NCBI RefSeq assembly: GCF_003939025.1
Contig: NZ_RQIH01000005.1
Coordinates: 333,592-397,591 of the forward strand
Source: Rhizobium sophoriradicis
GTDB taxonomy: Bacteria; Pseudomonadota; Alphaproteobacteria; Rhizobiales; Rhizobiaceae
Length of the DNA: 64,000 nucleotides
Direction: 5' to 3'
Below the pieces are notes generated by a model. That model made no database searches and was not told the DNA's origin. It saw only the letters and a program-made list of their open reading frames with translations. Shown here piece by piece: positions 56,043-64,000 of this stretch. The stretch's first letter is position 1; each line of letters begins with the position of its first letter. Both the position numbers and the translations under genes were made by a program.

Positions 56043-57431
56043 ATGTTGAATCGCATAGACTGGACAGGAACGCAGCCGCCGAAAGCCACGGAGAAGGGCA
56101 TCTGGGGGTGGATGTTCTTCGACTGGGCGGCGCAGCCCTTCTTCACCGTGGTCACCACCTTCATCTTCGGACCCTATTTCGTCTCCCGCCTGACCGATGA
56201 CCCGGTGTCGGCGCAGACGACTTGGAGCAACATGGCGACGATCTCGTCGCTGATCATCGCCCTGCTCTCGCCCGTTCTCGGCTCGATCGCCGACCAGTCC
56301 GGCGCGCGCAAGCCCTGGATCGGCTTCTTCGCCGTCGTCAAGATCGCAAGTCTGTTCGGCCTGTGGTTCGCAGCCCCTGGTTCGCCTGTCCTCTATCCCG
56401 TAATCTTCATGATCCTCGCCTCGATTTCGGCCGAGTTTTCGATCGTCTTCAATGATTCGCTGATGCCGCGGCTGGTCGCCAAGCACGAGGTCGGCAAGCT
56501 TTCCAACACCGCCTGGGGGCTTGGTTATCTCGGCGGCATCATCGTGCTCATTGCTGTCGTCACGCTTCTGGCGGCAAGCCCGGAAAGCGGCAAGACCGTT
56601 CTCGGCCTCGACCCGCTTTTTGGCCTTGATCCCAAGACCGGCCAGGATGCACGCATCACCGGGCCGATCTCGGCCGTCTGGTACCTGATCTTCATCCTGC
56701 CGATGTTCTTCTTCACGCCCGATGTCGGCAGAGGCCTGCCCTTCGGCACCGCCATCCGCGCCGGCCTGTCGGAGCTCAGGAACACCCTCGGCGAACTCAA
56801 AGAGCGGCGCGGCATCCTCAAATTCCTGATTGCCCGCATGATCTATCAGGACGGCGTCAACGGCCTGCTGATCCTCGGCGGCGTTTTTGCCGCCGGCATG
56901 TTCGGCTGGGCAACGATCGAAATCGGACTTTACGGCATCATCCTCAACGTCATTGCCACCTTCGGCTGCCTGATCGCCGGCCGCATCGACAAGGGCGTCG
57001 GTTCGAAGGTGACGGTTGTTATCAGCCTCACGATGCTGCTTCTCGCCACCATCGGCATCATCTCGACCGGGCCGGGTTACACGATGTTTGGCCTGGTGGC
57101 GTTGCCGACGACGGATTCCGGCGGCCTCTTCGGCACCGCCGCGGAAAAGGCCTATATCCTTTACGGCCTGTTGATCGGGTTCGCCTTCGGGCCGGTCCAG
57201 GCCTCGTCGCGCTCCTATCTCGCCCGCAGCGTCAGCCCTGAAGAAGCCGGCCGGTACTTCGGCATCTATGCGCTTTCGGGGCGCGCCACGAGCTTCATGG
57301 CGACGCTGCTCTTTTCGCTGGTGACCTATATGAGCGGATCACCGCGGCTCGGAATGGCGACGCTGATCCTGTTCCTCGCCGGCGGACTGGTGCTGCTCGT
57401 CCGCACGCCCTATCCGGCCGATCGGGCATAG
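56043..57431 (+). CDS. MFS transporter, UMF1 / ATG22-like family
   Basis: A 462-residue inner-membrane protein with about 12 hydrophobic segments. The N-terminal GIWGWMFFDWAAQPFFTVVTTFIFGPYF and SPVLGSIADQSGARKPWI are typical of the UMF1 (ATG22-like) group of MFS proteins, followed by FNDSLMPRLV and GPVQASSRSYLARSVSPEEAGRYFG. Substrates are unknown for most members; the yeast homologue exports amino acids from the vacuole. It starts 24 bases after gdh, preceded by AAAAAAGGAG, and so probably shares its transcript. It ends 8 bases from the convergent purH. Confidence 0.87.
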   Translation: MLNRIDWTGTQPPKATEKGIWGWMFFDWAAQPFFTVVTTFIFGPYFVSRLTDDPVSAQTTWSNMATISSLIIALLSPVLGSIADQSGARKPWIGFFAVVKIASLFGLWFAAPGSPVLYPVIFMILASISAEFSIVFNDSLMPRLVAKHEVGKLSNTAWGLGYLGGIIVLIAVVTLLAASPESGKTVLGLDPLFGLDPKTGQDARITGPISAVWYLIFILPMFFFTPDVGRGLPFGTAIRAGLSELRNTLGELKERRGILKFLIARMIYQDGVNGLLILGGVFAAGMFGWATIEIGLYGIILNVIATFGCLIAGRIDKGVGSKVTVVISLTMLLLATIGIISTGPGYTMFGLVALPTTDSGGLFGTAAEKAYILYGLLIGFAFGPVQASSRSYLARSVSPEEAGRYFGIYALSGRATSFMATLLFSLVTYMSGSPRLGMATLILFLAGGLVLLVRTPYPADRA

Positions 57432-57439
57432 ACGCCCAA

Positions 57440-59056
57440 TTAGTGCCGGAAGTGGCGCATGCCGGTGAAAACCATCGCGATGCCGTGTTCATTGGCGGCA
57501 TCGATAACCTCCTGATCACGCATCGAACCGCCCGGCTGGATCACCGCCGTCGCGCCCGCGGCAATCATCGACAGAAGACCGTCGGCAAACGGCAGGAAGG
57601 CTTCGGAGGCAACCGCCGAACCCTTTGTCATCGGAACCGCGAGGCCGAGCGCCTTGGCGGCCTCTTCGGCCTTCAGCGCAGCAATGCGGGCCGAATCGAC
57701 CCGGCTCATCTGGCCGGCGCCGATGCCGGCCGTCTGGCCGTCCTTGGCATAGACCACGGCATTCGATTTGACGTGTTTTCCGACCTTGAAGGCGAACTTC
57801 ATGTCCTCGAGCTCCTGCGCCGTCGGCGCGCGCCTGGTGACGACCTTGAGTTCCAGATCCTCGACCATGCCGTTGTCGCGGCTCTGGACGAGCAGGCCGC
57901 CGGAGACGGTCTTCGCCGTCAGCCCTGTAACGCGCGGATCGGGCAGGCCGCCGGCGGACAGGAGCCTGAGATTAGGTTTGCGGGCGACGATCGCCTTTGC
58001 CTCTTCGGTGACATCGGGGGCGATGATCACCTCGGTGAACAGCTTGACGATCTCTTCGGCCGTTTCGCCGTCTAATATCTGGTTCAGCGCAATGATGCCG
58101 CCGAAGGCGGAAACGGAATCGCAGGCAAGCGCCCGCTGATAGGCTTCGACCAGGCTGGAGCCGGTGGCGACGCCGCAGGGGTTGGCGTGTTTGATGATGG
58201 CGCAGGCAGGCGCCTTTTCCGGCAGGAACTCGGCGACCAGCTCGTAGGCCGCGTCGGTATCGTTGATATTGTTATAGGAGAGCTGCTTGCCCTGGAGAAG
58301 GACAGCCGTCGAAACACCCGGGCGCTTCTCGCCGGTCACATAGAAGGCGGCCTTCTGGTGCGGGTTTTCGCCGTAGCGCATCTCTTCCTTCAGCACACCG
58401 CCAATGACGCGGTGGCGCGGCGTGTCGATCGATAGCGCTTCGGCAAACCAGTTGGAAATCGCAGCGTCATAGGCCGCGGTGCGGGAATAGGCCTTGGCGG
58501 CCATGCGCTGGCGGAAGGCGTAGGCCGTCTTGCCTGCATCGGCCGAAAGCTGCTCCTTGAACTCGGCATAATCGTCGGGATCGGTCAGGATCGTCACATA
58601 GGCATGGTTCTTGGCCGATGCCCGGATCATTGCCGGACCACCAATATCGATATTCTCGACGGTCGTCGGGTAATCGCCGCCGGCCGCGCGCACCTCCTCG
58701 AAAGGATAGAGGTTGATGACGGCGAGATCGATGGCCTCGATGCCGTGCTTCTTCATCGCTTCCTGGTGTTCGCTGTCGTCACGAATCGCCAGCAGGCCGC
58801 CATGCACTGTCGGGTGCAGCGTCTTGACGCGGCCATCCATGATCTCCGGAAAACCGGTGATGTCGGAGACATCGGTGACGGCGAGACCGGCAGCAGCGAT
58901 CGCCTTGTAGGTGCCACCGGTCGACAGCAGGCGCACGCCTCTTTCAGACAAGGCCTGGGCGAGCTCGACGATGCCGGTCTTGTCAAAGACGGAGAGGAGC
59001 GCGGTCTTGATTTCGACCTTGTCCGGTGCGGGGATTTTCTTGGAAATGACGGCCAT
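57440..59056 (-). CDS. purH: Bifunctional AICAR transformylase / IMP cyclohydrolase
   Basis: A 538-residue PurH catalysing the last two steps of IMP synthesis. The N-terminal MGS-like cyclohydrolase domain (about residues 15-200) has [25 protein letters not shown] and [16 protein letters not shown]. The transformylase domain follows with [14 protein letters not shown] near 228, [11 protein letters not shown] near 290 and the closing [42 protein letters not shown] lies upstream of the ATG. It is followed on the genome by a heparinase-like gene in the same direction, a neighbour pair conserved in Rhizobiales. Confidence 0.97.
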   Translation of the reverse strand: MAVISKKIPAPDKVEIKTALLSVFDKTGIVELAQALSERGVRLLSTGGTYKAIAAAGLAVTDVSDITGFPEIMDGRVKTLHPTVHGGLLAIRDDSEHQEAMKKHGIEAIDLAVINLYPFEEVRAAGGDYPTTVENIDIGGPAMIRASAKNHAYVTILTDPDDYAEFKEQLSADAGKTAYAFRQRMAAKAYSRTAAYDAAISNWFAEALSIDTPRHRVIGGVLKEEMRYGENPHQKAAFYVTGEKRPGVSTAVLLQGKQLSYNNINDTDAAYELVAEFLPEKAPACAIIKHANPCGVATGSSLVEAYQRALACDSVSAFGGIIALNQILDGETAEEIVKLFTEVIIAPDVTEEAKAIVARKPNLRLLSAGGLPDPRVTGLTAKTVSGGLLVQSRDNGMVEDLELKVVTRRAPTAQELEDMKFAFKVGKHVKSNAVVYAKDGQTAGIGAGQMSRVDSARIAALKAEEAAKALGLAVPMTKGSAVASEAFLPFADGLLSMIAAGATAVIQPGGSMRDQEVIDAANEHGIAMVFTGMRHFRH

Positions 59057-59128
59057 GAACTTTCTCCGTTCGGGCTTCGGTTCTGCTTGCGCCGCGTTAG
59101 CACAGCTTCGCCGCCGCGCAAACAGGCG

Positions 59129-60802
59129 CTAACCCTTGCGGGATAAAAACCAGCGGATTTCCGTCTTCTCGGCAAGATCGAAGTCGATCTCGATCTGGTC
59201 CGAGCCGCAAATGCCGGAGCTGTCGGCAAAGAAAATGTCCTCGGAAATCAGCACTTCGTTGCCGGGGGCGGAAAACAGCCAGCTTTCGCCGTCCGGCGCA
59301 GTCAGCAGCACTGACTCGCCGTCGCTTTGCTGCAGCACGATCGAAGGATGGATATGAAACCGGGCGACCGCCTTCAGGGGCTCGTCGCTGTCATATCCGT
59401 CACGGACGACCAACCGGTCGTGGCCCGTTACGATCGTGCCGGCGGCATTGAGTGTCAGCTCACGCTCATGCAGCACGCCGAATGCTCTCACATAACCGTC
59501 ATGGCTGAGCTTGATGCCGTCGCGTCCATCCTCCGTCTCCGCACGCTCGACCGTTACCGTCCTGACCGGTTCGGTGATCGCATGGTTGAGGAAAGGCGAG
59601 AGCGAAAAGCGACTGGAGGAAGTGTCGTTGAGGATGACGGTCGAATGCGCCGCGGTCGTGCGCGCCATCTGGACATAGCGGTGCCCGGCAAATTTCGGCG
59701 AGCCGGAATTGACGATGAAGCGATGGCGGCCCGACGACATCTCGAAGGAAAGGCTGCCGGCATGCGCAGTGCGCACCGCGCCGCCTGCAGGCGGCGCGCC
59801 GCTATCGGCGATGATCACCGTCCTGCCCCCGGCAAGTCGCTGATAGCGCGACTGCGGCAAAGCTTTGAACGGCTGGCCGGCGGTCTCGTCATATCTCAGC
59901 ACCGACATCAACTCGTTGGCAAGCGTCGAGGTCGCGCCGTTGAAAAGCGCCAGATCCCCATCCTGATGGCGAAAGAACCGCAAGGCCGGATACATGCGGT
60001 CGATGCCCGAGATCAGCTTCTGCGGCAGTTCATGGCCAAGATTGACATAGGTCTGCCGCAACGGCAGCAGATCGAGCAGCAGTTCAAGGCCGACGCGCGG
60101 ATTGCGTGAGATATGGCCGCCATCCGGCAGAATCTGGCTATCGAATTCGCGATCGAGCGCCTGCGCCGCCCTTCTCAGCGTGGAGGCGCGGGCCGGCATG
60201 GCAACGGACGCCATGGCGAGCGCGATGCGCAGGCGAAACAACTCCAGGCCGCCGAGCGTATAGGGCGCCATGCGCTGCAGAAATCTCACCTGAAACGCCA
60301 GCGACTTCATGAAGCGGCGATAAAAGCCGCGGTCGGCATTCTGCAGCACGACAGGCGAATGCGACAGCCAGGCGATGACGCGCTGGGCGGTGACGTCGGT
60401 GTCCCAGGCGATCCCTTCCATGCGGCCGGCATGGATCGAGAGCCAGCTGTCGACGACGGTGCGGGCGGCGGCGGCGCTGCGTTCCGTCTTGTGGGCGCGC
60501 ATATGCCGCAGCCAGCCGAAACTGTGGAGGCGGGTCGCGAAGGGCCGCGAGGGCAGGGTGAAAGTGAAGGGCGATTTGCCGTTCGTTTCCAGCATGCGCC
60601 CGGCCAGAAGAAACCGCCCGTTGAGAATTTCTTCAGCCACATGCGGATCGATGCCGCGAAGATCGGTCGGCGCGACGATCAGGCGCTCGGGCACCTTGAT
60701 CGAATGGCGAAAGAGCTTCAGGCGCAGCAACGCGACGCGGCGCAAGGCGCGCCGCCAAGCTTCCCGAACATACATGCTCGCAAAACGCCGACCGGACTGC
60801 AT
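59129..60802 (-). CDS. Heparinase II/III family protein
   Basis: A 557-residue protein. The N-terminal half (about residues 80-260) is an alpha/alpha-toroid with WLRHMRAHKTERSAAAART and LPDGGHISRNPRVGLELL; the C-terminal half is the beta-sandwich Heparinase_II_III domain, with FNGATSTLANELMSVL, SLSFEMSSGRHRFIVNSG and AHSTVILNDTSSSRF near residue 390. Family members are polysaccharide lyases acting on uronic acid polymers, but the rhizobial homologues next to purH are uncharacterised and no signal peptide is evident. ATG 60775 (MYVREAW) is an alternative start. Confidence 0.85.
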   Translation of the reverse strand: MQSGRRFASMYVREAWRRALRRVALLRLKLFRHSIKVPERLIVAPTDLRGIDPHVAEEILNGRFLLAGRMLETNGKSPFTFTLPSRPFATRLHSFGWLRHMRAHKTERSAAAARTVVDSWLSIHAGRMEGIAWDTDVTAQRVIAWLSHSPVVLQNADRGFYRRFMKSLAFQVRFLQRMAPYTLGGLELFRLRIALAMASVAMPARASTLRRAAQALDREFDSQILPDGGHISRNPRVGLELLLDLLPLRQTYVNLGHELPQKLISGIDRMYPALRFFRHQDGDLALFNGATSTLANELMSVLRYDETAGQPFKALPQSRYQRLAGGRTVIIADSGAPPAGGAVRTAHAGSLSFEMSSGRHRFIVNSGSPKFAGHRYVQMARTTAAHSTVILNDTSSSRFSLSPFLNHAITEPVRTVTVERAETEDGRDGIKLSHDGYVRAFGVLHERELTLNAAGTIVTGHDRLVVRDGYDSDEPLKAVARFHIHPSIVLQQSDGESVLLTAPDGESWLFSAPGNEVLISEDIFFADSSGICGSDQIEIDFDLAEKTEIRWFLSRKG

Positions 60803-61005
60803 ATTCTATTGTCTATTGACCCTCGTGGTTAAGAATAGGTGAAAAGCGGCCGATTTCATCGCCCGCAATGAATTAATTCGTGACAAAGTTCGAATATATG
60901 CAAATTACCGCATTTTAGTTGAGATCATTCGACGGTTCACAACGCACCGTGGCGATGATGCGAGGGTTTAAACCCCGCATGGTTTGCTCCGACTTTTAAG
61001 GTTGG

Positions 61006-62406
61006 TCAGCTCGCTCGTCGCAGCACCGCTGCGTAAAAGCCGTCGAGGCCGGAGGCGATGCCCTCAGGCATCTTCAGCATGGTCGGAAGCGTGCGGAATT
61101 CGCCGAGCGGCGTGATCGCTGCCTCAAGGCCGGGCCAGTCGCCCGCATTGATCGGAACGCGCTCGATTGCATCCGTATCAGAAAGAACACGGGCGACGAC
61201 CTCCTCGCCCTCGGCGGGATCGAGCGAGCAATTTGAAAACACCAGCATGCCAAAGGGCGTCAGCAGGGTCAGCGCATGGCGCAGCAAGCGCTCCTGCAGC
61301 GCCGCCAGCCTGGCGATATCATCCGGCCCCTTGGTCCATAAGACGTCAGGATGCCGGCGCGTCGTGCCGGTGGAAGAGCAGGGGGCGTCGAGCAGGATCG
61401 CATCGAAGCCTTCGGGCGGCTTGAATGTCGTCAGGTCTGCCGCGACCGTTTCCGCCGTCAGGCCAAGCCGGTCGAGATTCGAGCGCAGCCGTCTTAGCCG
61501 ACTTTCCGACTGATCGAGTGCGGTGACCGCGCCGCCGGCAAGGATGAGCTGTGCCGTCTTGCCGCCGGGTGCAGCACAGAGATCCGCCGCACGTTTGCCC
61601 GCGAGATCGCCGAAAAGCCTGGCCGGAATGCTTGCCGCTGCATCCTGCACCCACCAGGCGCCCTCATCGAAACCCTCGAGCGACGGAATGCCGCCATCGA
61701 AAGCGGCAAGCCGCACGCCGCCGGTGGGCAAGGCAACGCCGTTCAACCTCTTTGCCCAGCCCTCGGCGTCGGATTTGACGGTCAGATCGATCGCCGCCGG
61801 TTCGAGCTGCGATTGCGAGATCGCCAGCGCTGCCTCCCGGCCATAGGCCTTTTCCAGCCGCGCAAGGAACCAGGACGGCATCGGCGCGACCTTGCCGATC
61901 TCTGCCAGCACCTCCTCCTTTTCGCGGCCGAGCCGGCGTAGCACGGCGTTGACCAGCTTGGCGAAACGACGATTGCGCGGATCCTGATTGGCCTGCTCGA
62001 CAGCAAGATCGACGGCCGAATGGTCGGGCACGTCGAGATAGAGAATCTGCGCCGCGCCGATTGCCAGAACGTGATGCAGCGCCCGCGCGCCCTCCGGCAG
62101 CGGCGATTCCAGCAGCGAGGCGATCGCCGCATCGATGCGCGGCAGATGACGCAGCGTCGTGTTCAGAATGGCGCGGACAAGCGCCCGGTCGCTTTCACCG
62201 AGCGCTTTATAGGCAGGATTGCCATGTTCGTGATCGAGAGCGCCGTCGAGCGGCAGCTTGCGGTCGACGACAGCGGCGAGAATTTTTGCCGCCGCGGCAC
62301 GGGCTTGCAGGCCGGGCTTAACAGGCGCCGACCGGTCGGCCGGCCGATCGGCGGAAGGTTTCTGTTTACGGAATGGCTTTTTCGTGCCGTCTGAATTCAA
62401 GACCAC
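61006..62406 (-). CDS. rsmB: 16S rRNA m5C methyltransferase, RsmB/NOP family
   Basis: A protein of about 466 residues: a basic N-terminal tail, a NusB-like RNA-binding domain (about residues 30-165, [29 protein letters not shown]) and a Rossmann-type methyltransferase domain (about 225-460). The SAM site is [15 protein letters not shown], and the two cysteines of the m5C mechanism lie in [15 protein letters not shown] and [12 protein letters not shown]. The likely target is C967 of 16S rRNA. The start is GTG 62406 or TTG 62400; the latter gives a TTGA overlap with the htpX stop. Confidence 0.92.
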   Translation of the reverse strand: MVLNSDGTKKPFRKQKPSADRPADRSAPVKPGLQARAAAAKILAAVVDRKLPLDGALDHEHGNPAYKALGESDRALVRAILNTTLRHLPRIDAAIASLLESPLPEGARALHHVLAIGAAQILYLDVPDHSAVDLAVEQANQDPRNRRFAKLVNAVLRRLGREKEEVLAEIGKVAPMPSWFLARLEKAYGREAALAISQSQLEPAAIDLTVKSDAEGWAKRLNGVALPTGGVRLAAFDGGIPSLEGFDEGAWWVQDAAASIPARLFGDLAGKRAADLCAAPGGKTAQLILAGGAVTALDQSESRLRRLRSNLDRLGLTAETVAADLTTFKPPEGFDAILLDAPCSSTGTTRRHPDVLWTKGPDDIARLAALQERLLRHALTLLTPFGMLVFSNCSLDPAEGEEVVARVLSDTDAIERVPINAGDWPGLEAAITPLGEFRTLPTMLKMPEGIASGLDGFYAAVLRRAS

Positions 62407-63350
62407 GGACCTCTTGGCGGTTGCGAACCACCGCGACCCGTATTCGGAACAGAGCGCGATTTGCGCGTCGGATTAACAGCACGAACCGGTCCCGTCGAGA
62501 CATTCATGCCGCTTTGCGCCATCTCCTGCAGCGCGGCAATGCGGTTTTCCGTGTTCGGATGCGTGGAAAACAGATTGTCCATGCGCTCGCCGGAGAGCGG
62601 ATTGATGATGAACATATGAGCCGTCGCCGGATTGCGCTCGGCATCCTCGTTCGGCACATGGGCGGCACCGCGGGCGATCTTGCCGAGTGCCGAAGCGAGC
62701 CAGAGCGGATTGCCGCAGATTTCGGCGCCGCGGCGGTCGGCCGAATATTCGCGCGTGCGGCTGATCGCCATCTGCACCAGCATGGCGGCAAGCGGCGCCA
62801 CAATCATGGCGACGAGGACGCCGATGAAGCCGAGCGGATTGTTGTTCTCGCGGTTACCGCCGAAGAAGAAGGCGAAGTTGCCGAGCATCGAGATCGCGCC
62901 GGCAAGCGTTGCCGTGATCGTCATCGTCAGCGTGTCGCGATTCTGGATATGGGCGAGCTCATGCGCCATCACCCCGGCGACTTCCTCGGGAGACAGTGCC
63001 TGGAGCAGCCCTGTCGAGGCGGCGACCGCGGCATTTTCAGGATTGCGGCCGGTTGCGAAGGCATTCGGCTGCGGGCTGTCGTAGAGATAGACCTTCGGCA
63101 TCGGCAGCCCGGCATTGCGGGCGAGATCGCGCACGATCGCAAAAAATTCCGGCGCATTGCGCTCGTCGATCTGCTGGGCGCGGTAGGCCGCCAGCACCAT
63201 GCGATCGGAATTCCAGTAGGAGAAGAAATTCATGCCGGCGGCAATGAGAAATGCGATCATCATGCCGCCCCGACCGCCGATAAGGAAGCCGACAAACATG
63301 AAAAGCGCCGTCATGAAGGCAAGCAACATGGCAGTGCGAACGAGGTTCAT
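62397..63350 (-). CDS. htpX: Membrane zinc protease HtpX
   Basis: A 317-residue inner-membrane M48B metalloprotease. Two N-terminal membrane segments ([22 protein letters not shown] and [16 protein letters not shown]) come first; the zinc motif [10 protein letters not shown] lies near residue 132, with the third ligand in SADRRGAEI near 210. It degrades misfolded membrane proteins alongside FtsH. ATG 63350 follows GGAGATTCGCA, so the upstream in-frame start is rejected. Its stop overlaps the rsmB start, coupling the two genes. Confidence 0.95.
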   Translation of the reverse strand: MNLVRTAMLLAFMTALFMFVGFLIGGRGGMMIAFLIAAGMNFFSYWNSDRMVLAAYRAQQIDERNAPEFFAIVRDLARNAGLPMPKVYLYDSPQPNAFATGRNPENAAVAASTGLLQALSPEEVAGVMAHELAHIQNRDTLTMTITATLAGAISMLGNFAFFFGGNRENNNPLGFIGVLVAMIVAPLAAMLVQMAISRTREYSADRRGAEICGNPLWLASALGKIARGAAHVPNEDAERNPATAHMFIINPLSGERMDNLFSTHPNTENRIAALQEMAQSGMNVSTGPVRAVNPTRKSRSVPNTGRGGSQPPRGPWS

Positions 63351-63460
63351 TGCGAATCTCCAACTCCAATTTCGGCGTCGCAAGCTTTCAATCCCAACGA
63401 CGGCGCATTATGATTTGGTTATTCACCAGCCATTTTCAATGTTTTCAGGCAGGAGAAGCC

Positions 63461-63685
63461 ATGCAGGACGCCGATAACGACAATAGCCAAACGCCGACGG
63501 CCGAAGGATCGGAGCCGCCGCGAAGAATGCTGCCTCCGGCTGCCCAGCGTGCACTTGCCGAGGCCGAGGAGCGGCGAAAGAACCGGACGCCGCTGGAGCT
63601 GCCGCCGGAGATCGGCGGCCGCGGCGGAGCCGAGCCGGCCCGCTTCGGCGATTACGAGGTCAATGGCCGGGCGATCGATTTCTAA
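63461..63685 (+). CDS. DUF1674 protein, SdhAF4-like succinate dehydrogenase assembly factor
   Basis: A 74-residue protein. The C-terminal block EIGGRGGAEPARFGDYEVNGRAIDF is the DUF1674 signature, shared with mitochondrial SdhAF4, which protects flavinylated SdhA before complex II assembly. The N-terminal half is charged and probably disordered. AGGAGAAGCC precedes the ATG. It is divergent from htpX. Assignment to the family is firm; the assembly role in bacteria is inferred from the mitochondrial homologue. Confidence 0.85.
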   Translation: MQDADNDNSQTPTAEGSEPPRRMLPPAAQRALAEAEERRKNRTPLELPPEIGGRGGAEPARFGDYEVNGRAIDF

Positions 63686-63746
63686 GCAAGGATTGTCGAG
63701 CCCGGGCCTTGTGCAGCCGTCTAATATTCAGCCTGCAATGTAAAGT

Positions 63747-63779
63747 GAGCCGCCCCAGGTCCTGGAGGCGGAGCGGCTC
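63747..63779. terminator. Hairpin between convergent SdhAF4-like and acs genes
   Basis: GAGCCGC (63747-63753) pairs with GCGGCTC (63773-63779), and the inner CCAGG-T-CCTGG forms a second perfect stem. It can serve transcription from both sides; on the minus strand ACTTTAC follows. Confidence 0.55.
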
Positions 63780-63787
63780 TGTGTTTG

Positions 63788-64000
63788 TCAGGCCGTCGCC
63801 TTGTTTTGCCGGTTGGCGATCAGATCGTCGACGACAGCAGGATCGGCAAGTGTCGAGGTATCGCCGAGAGCACCGAAATCATCCTCGGCGATCTTGCGCA
63901 GAATGCGGCGCATGATCTTGCCCGAGCGGGTCTTCGGCAGGCCGGGGGCAAACTGGATCTTGTCGGGCGAGGCGATCGGCCCGATTTCGGCGCGCACATG
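63788..64000 (-). CDS. acs: Acetyl-CoA synthetase, C-terminal end (partial)
   Basis: The minus-strand frame is open through base 64000, so only the last 70 residues are visible. The segment [20 protein letters not shown] followed by [14 protein letters not shown] is the conserved C-terminal domain of acetyl-CoA synthetase, with the lysine of SGKIMRR that adenylates acetate and is controlled by acetylation. The tail [21 protein letters not shown] is typical of AcsA. The enzyme activates acetate to acetyl-CoA. Confidence 0.93.
   Translation of the reverse strand, partial: HVRAEIGPIASPDKIQFAPGLPKTRSGKIMRRILRKIAEDDFGALGDTSTLADPAVVDDLIANRQNKATA

Overview
The window is chromosomal DNA from a member of the Rhizobiaceae, most likely Rhizobium close to R. 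etli or R. leguminosarum. The evidence is high GC coding sequence, dispersed Rhizobium-type palindromes and a RIME-like mosaic repeat, an alpha-proteobacterial LexA box (GTTC-N7-GTTC), a RirA-type iron box (TGA-N9-TCA), the imuA-imuB-dnaE2 mutagenesis cassette, a 180-kDa NAD-glutamate dehydrogenase, and the gene order rplU-rpmA-obgE-proB-proA-nadD. All calls come from reading the sequence; no database search was run.

Layout. 1-3.5 kb: a probable lysine/pipecolate catabolic set (hglS, amaA, amaB). 3.6-7.5 kb: a ferric-iron ABC transporter (fbpABC type) behind a promoter that contains an IRO box. 7.5-10.6 kb: a PF10091-type glycoside hydrolase and an M81 (MlrC-like) peptidase on the minus strand. 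10.6-12.2 kb: a decayed stretch with a truncated MFS gene, a small membrane protein and tRNA-Ser(CGA). 12.3-19.7 kb: the housekeeping run rplU, rpmA, two tandem GNAT genes, an EEP-family phosphatase, obgE, proB, proA and nadD. 19.7-23.4 kb: a block between nadD and rsfS holding a minus-strand small RNA with three CCUCC-type loops (alpha-r14/NfeR1-like), modABC and a ModE-like regulator. 23.6-29.4 kb: rsfS, rlmH, an EnvC-like factor, ctpA, a divergent polysaccharide deacetylase and rppH, which concern ribosomes and the cell envelope. 29.4-30.3 kb: bfd-bfr iron storage. 30.4-36.3 kb: the SOS mutagenesis cassette. 36.4-42.0 kb: small metabolic genes, leuD, a frameshifted serine/threonine ammonia-lyase-like gene and leuB. 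42.2-50.0 kb: a PAP2 phosphatase, an MHS transporter with a large periplasmic insertion, asd, a lytic transglycosylase, a GGDEF diguanylate cyclase and a beta-carbonic anhydrase. 50.0-64.0 kb: pdxY, gdh, a UMF1 transporter, purH, a heparinase-like protein, rsmB, htpX, an SdhAF4-like protein and the C-terminal end of acs.

Most of the window is ordinary core chromosome. The parts that repay a second look are mostly regulatory: the multi-hairpin small RNA opposite nadD, the IRO box over the fbp -35, paired candidate ModE operators, the LexA box at imuA, and a Lys/Thr-rich small ORF before asd. Others are broken or remodelled genes: the MFS remnant, the single-base frameshift in the ammonia-lyase-like gene, the ModC tail encoded by a repeat, and the MHS transporter insertion. 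No CRISPR array, prophage, insertion sequence or clear anti-phage system was seen.
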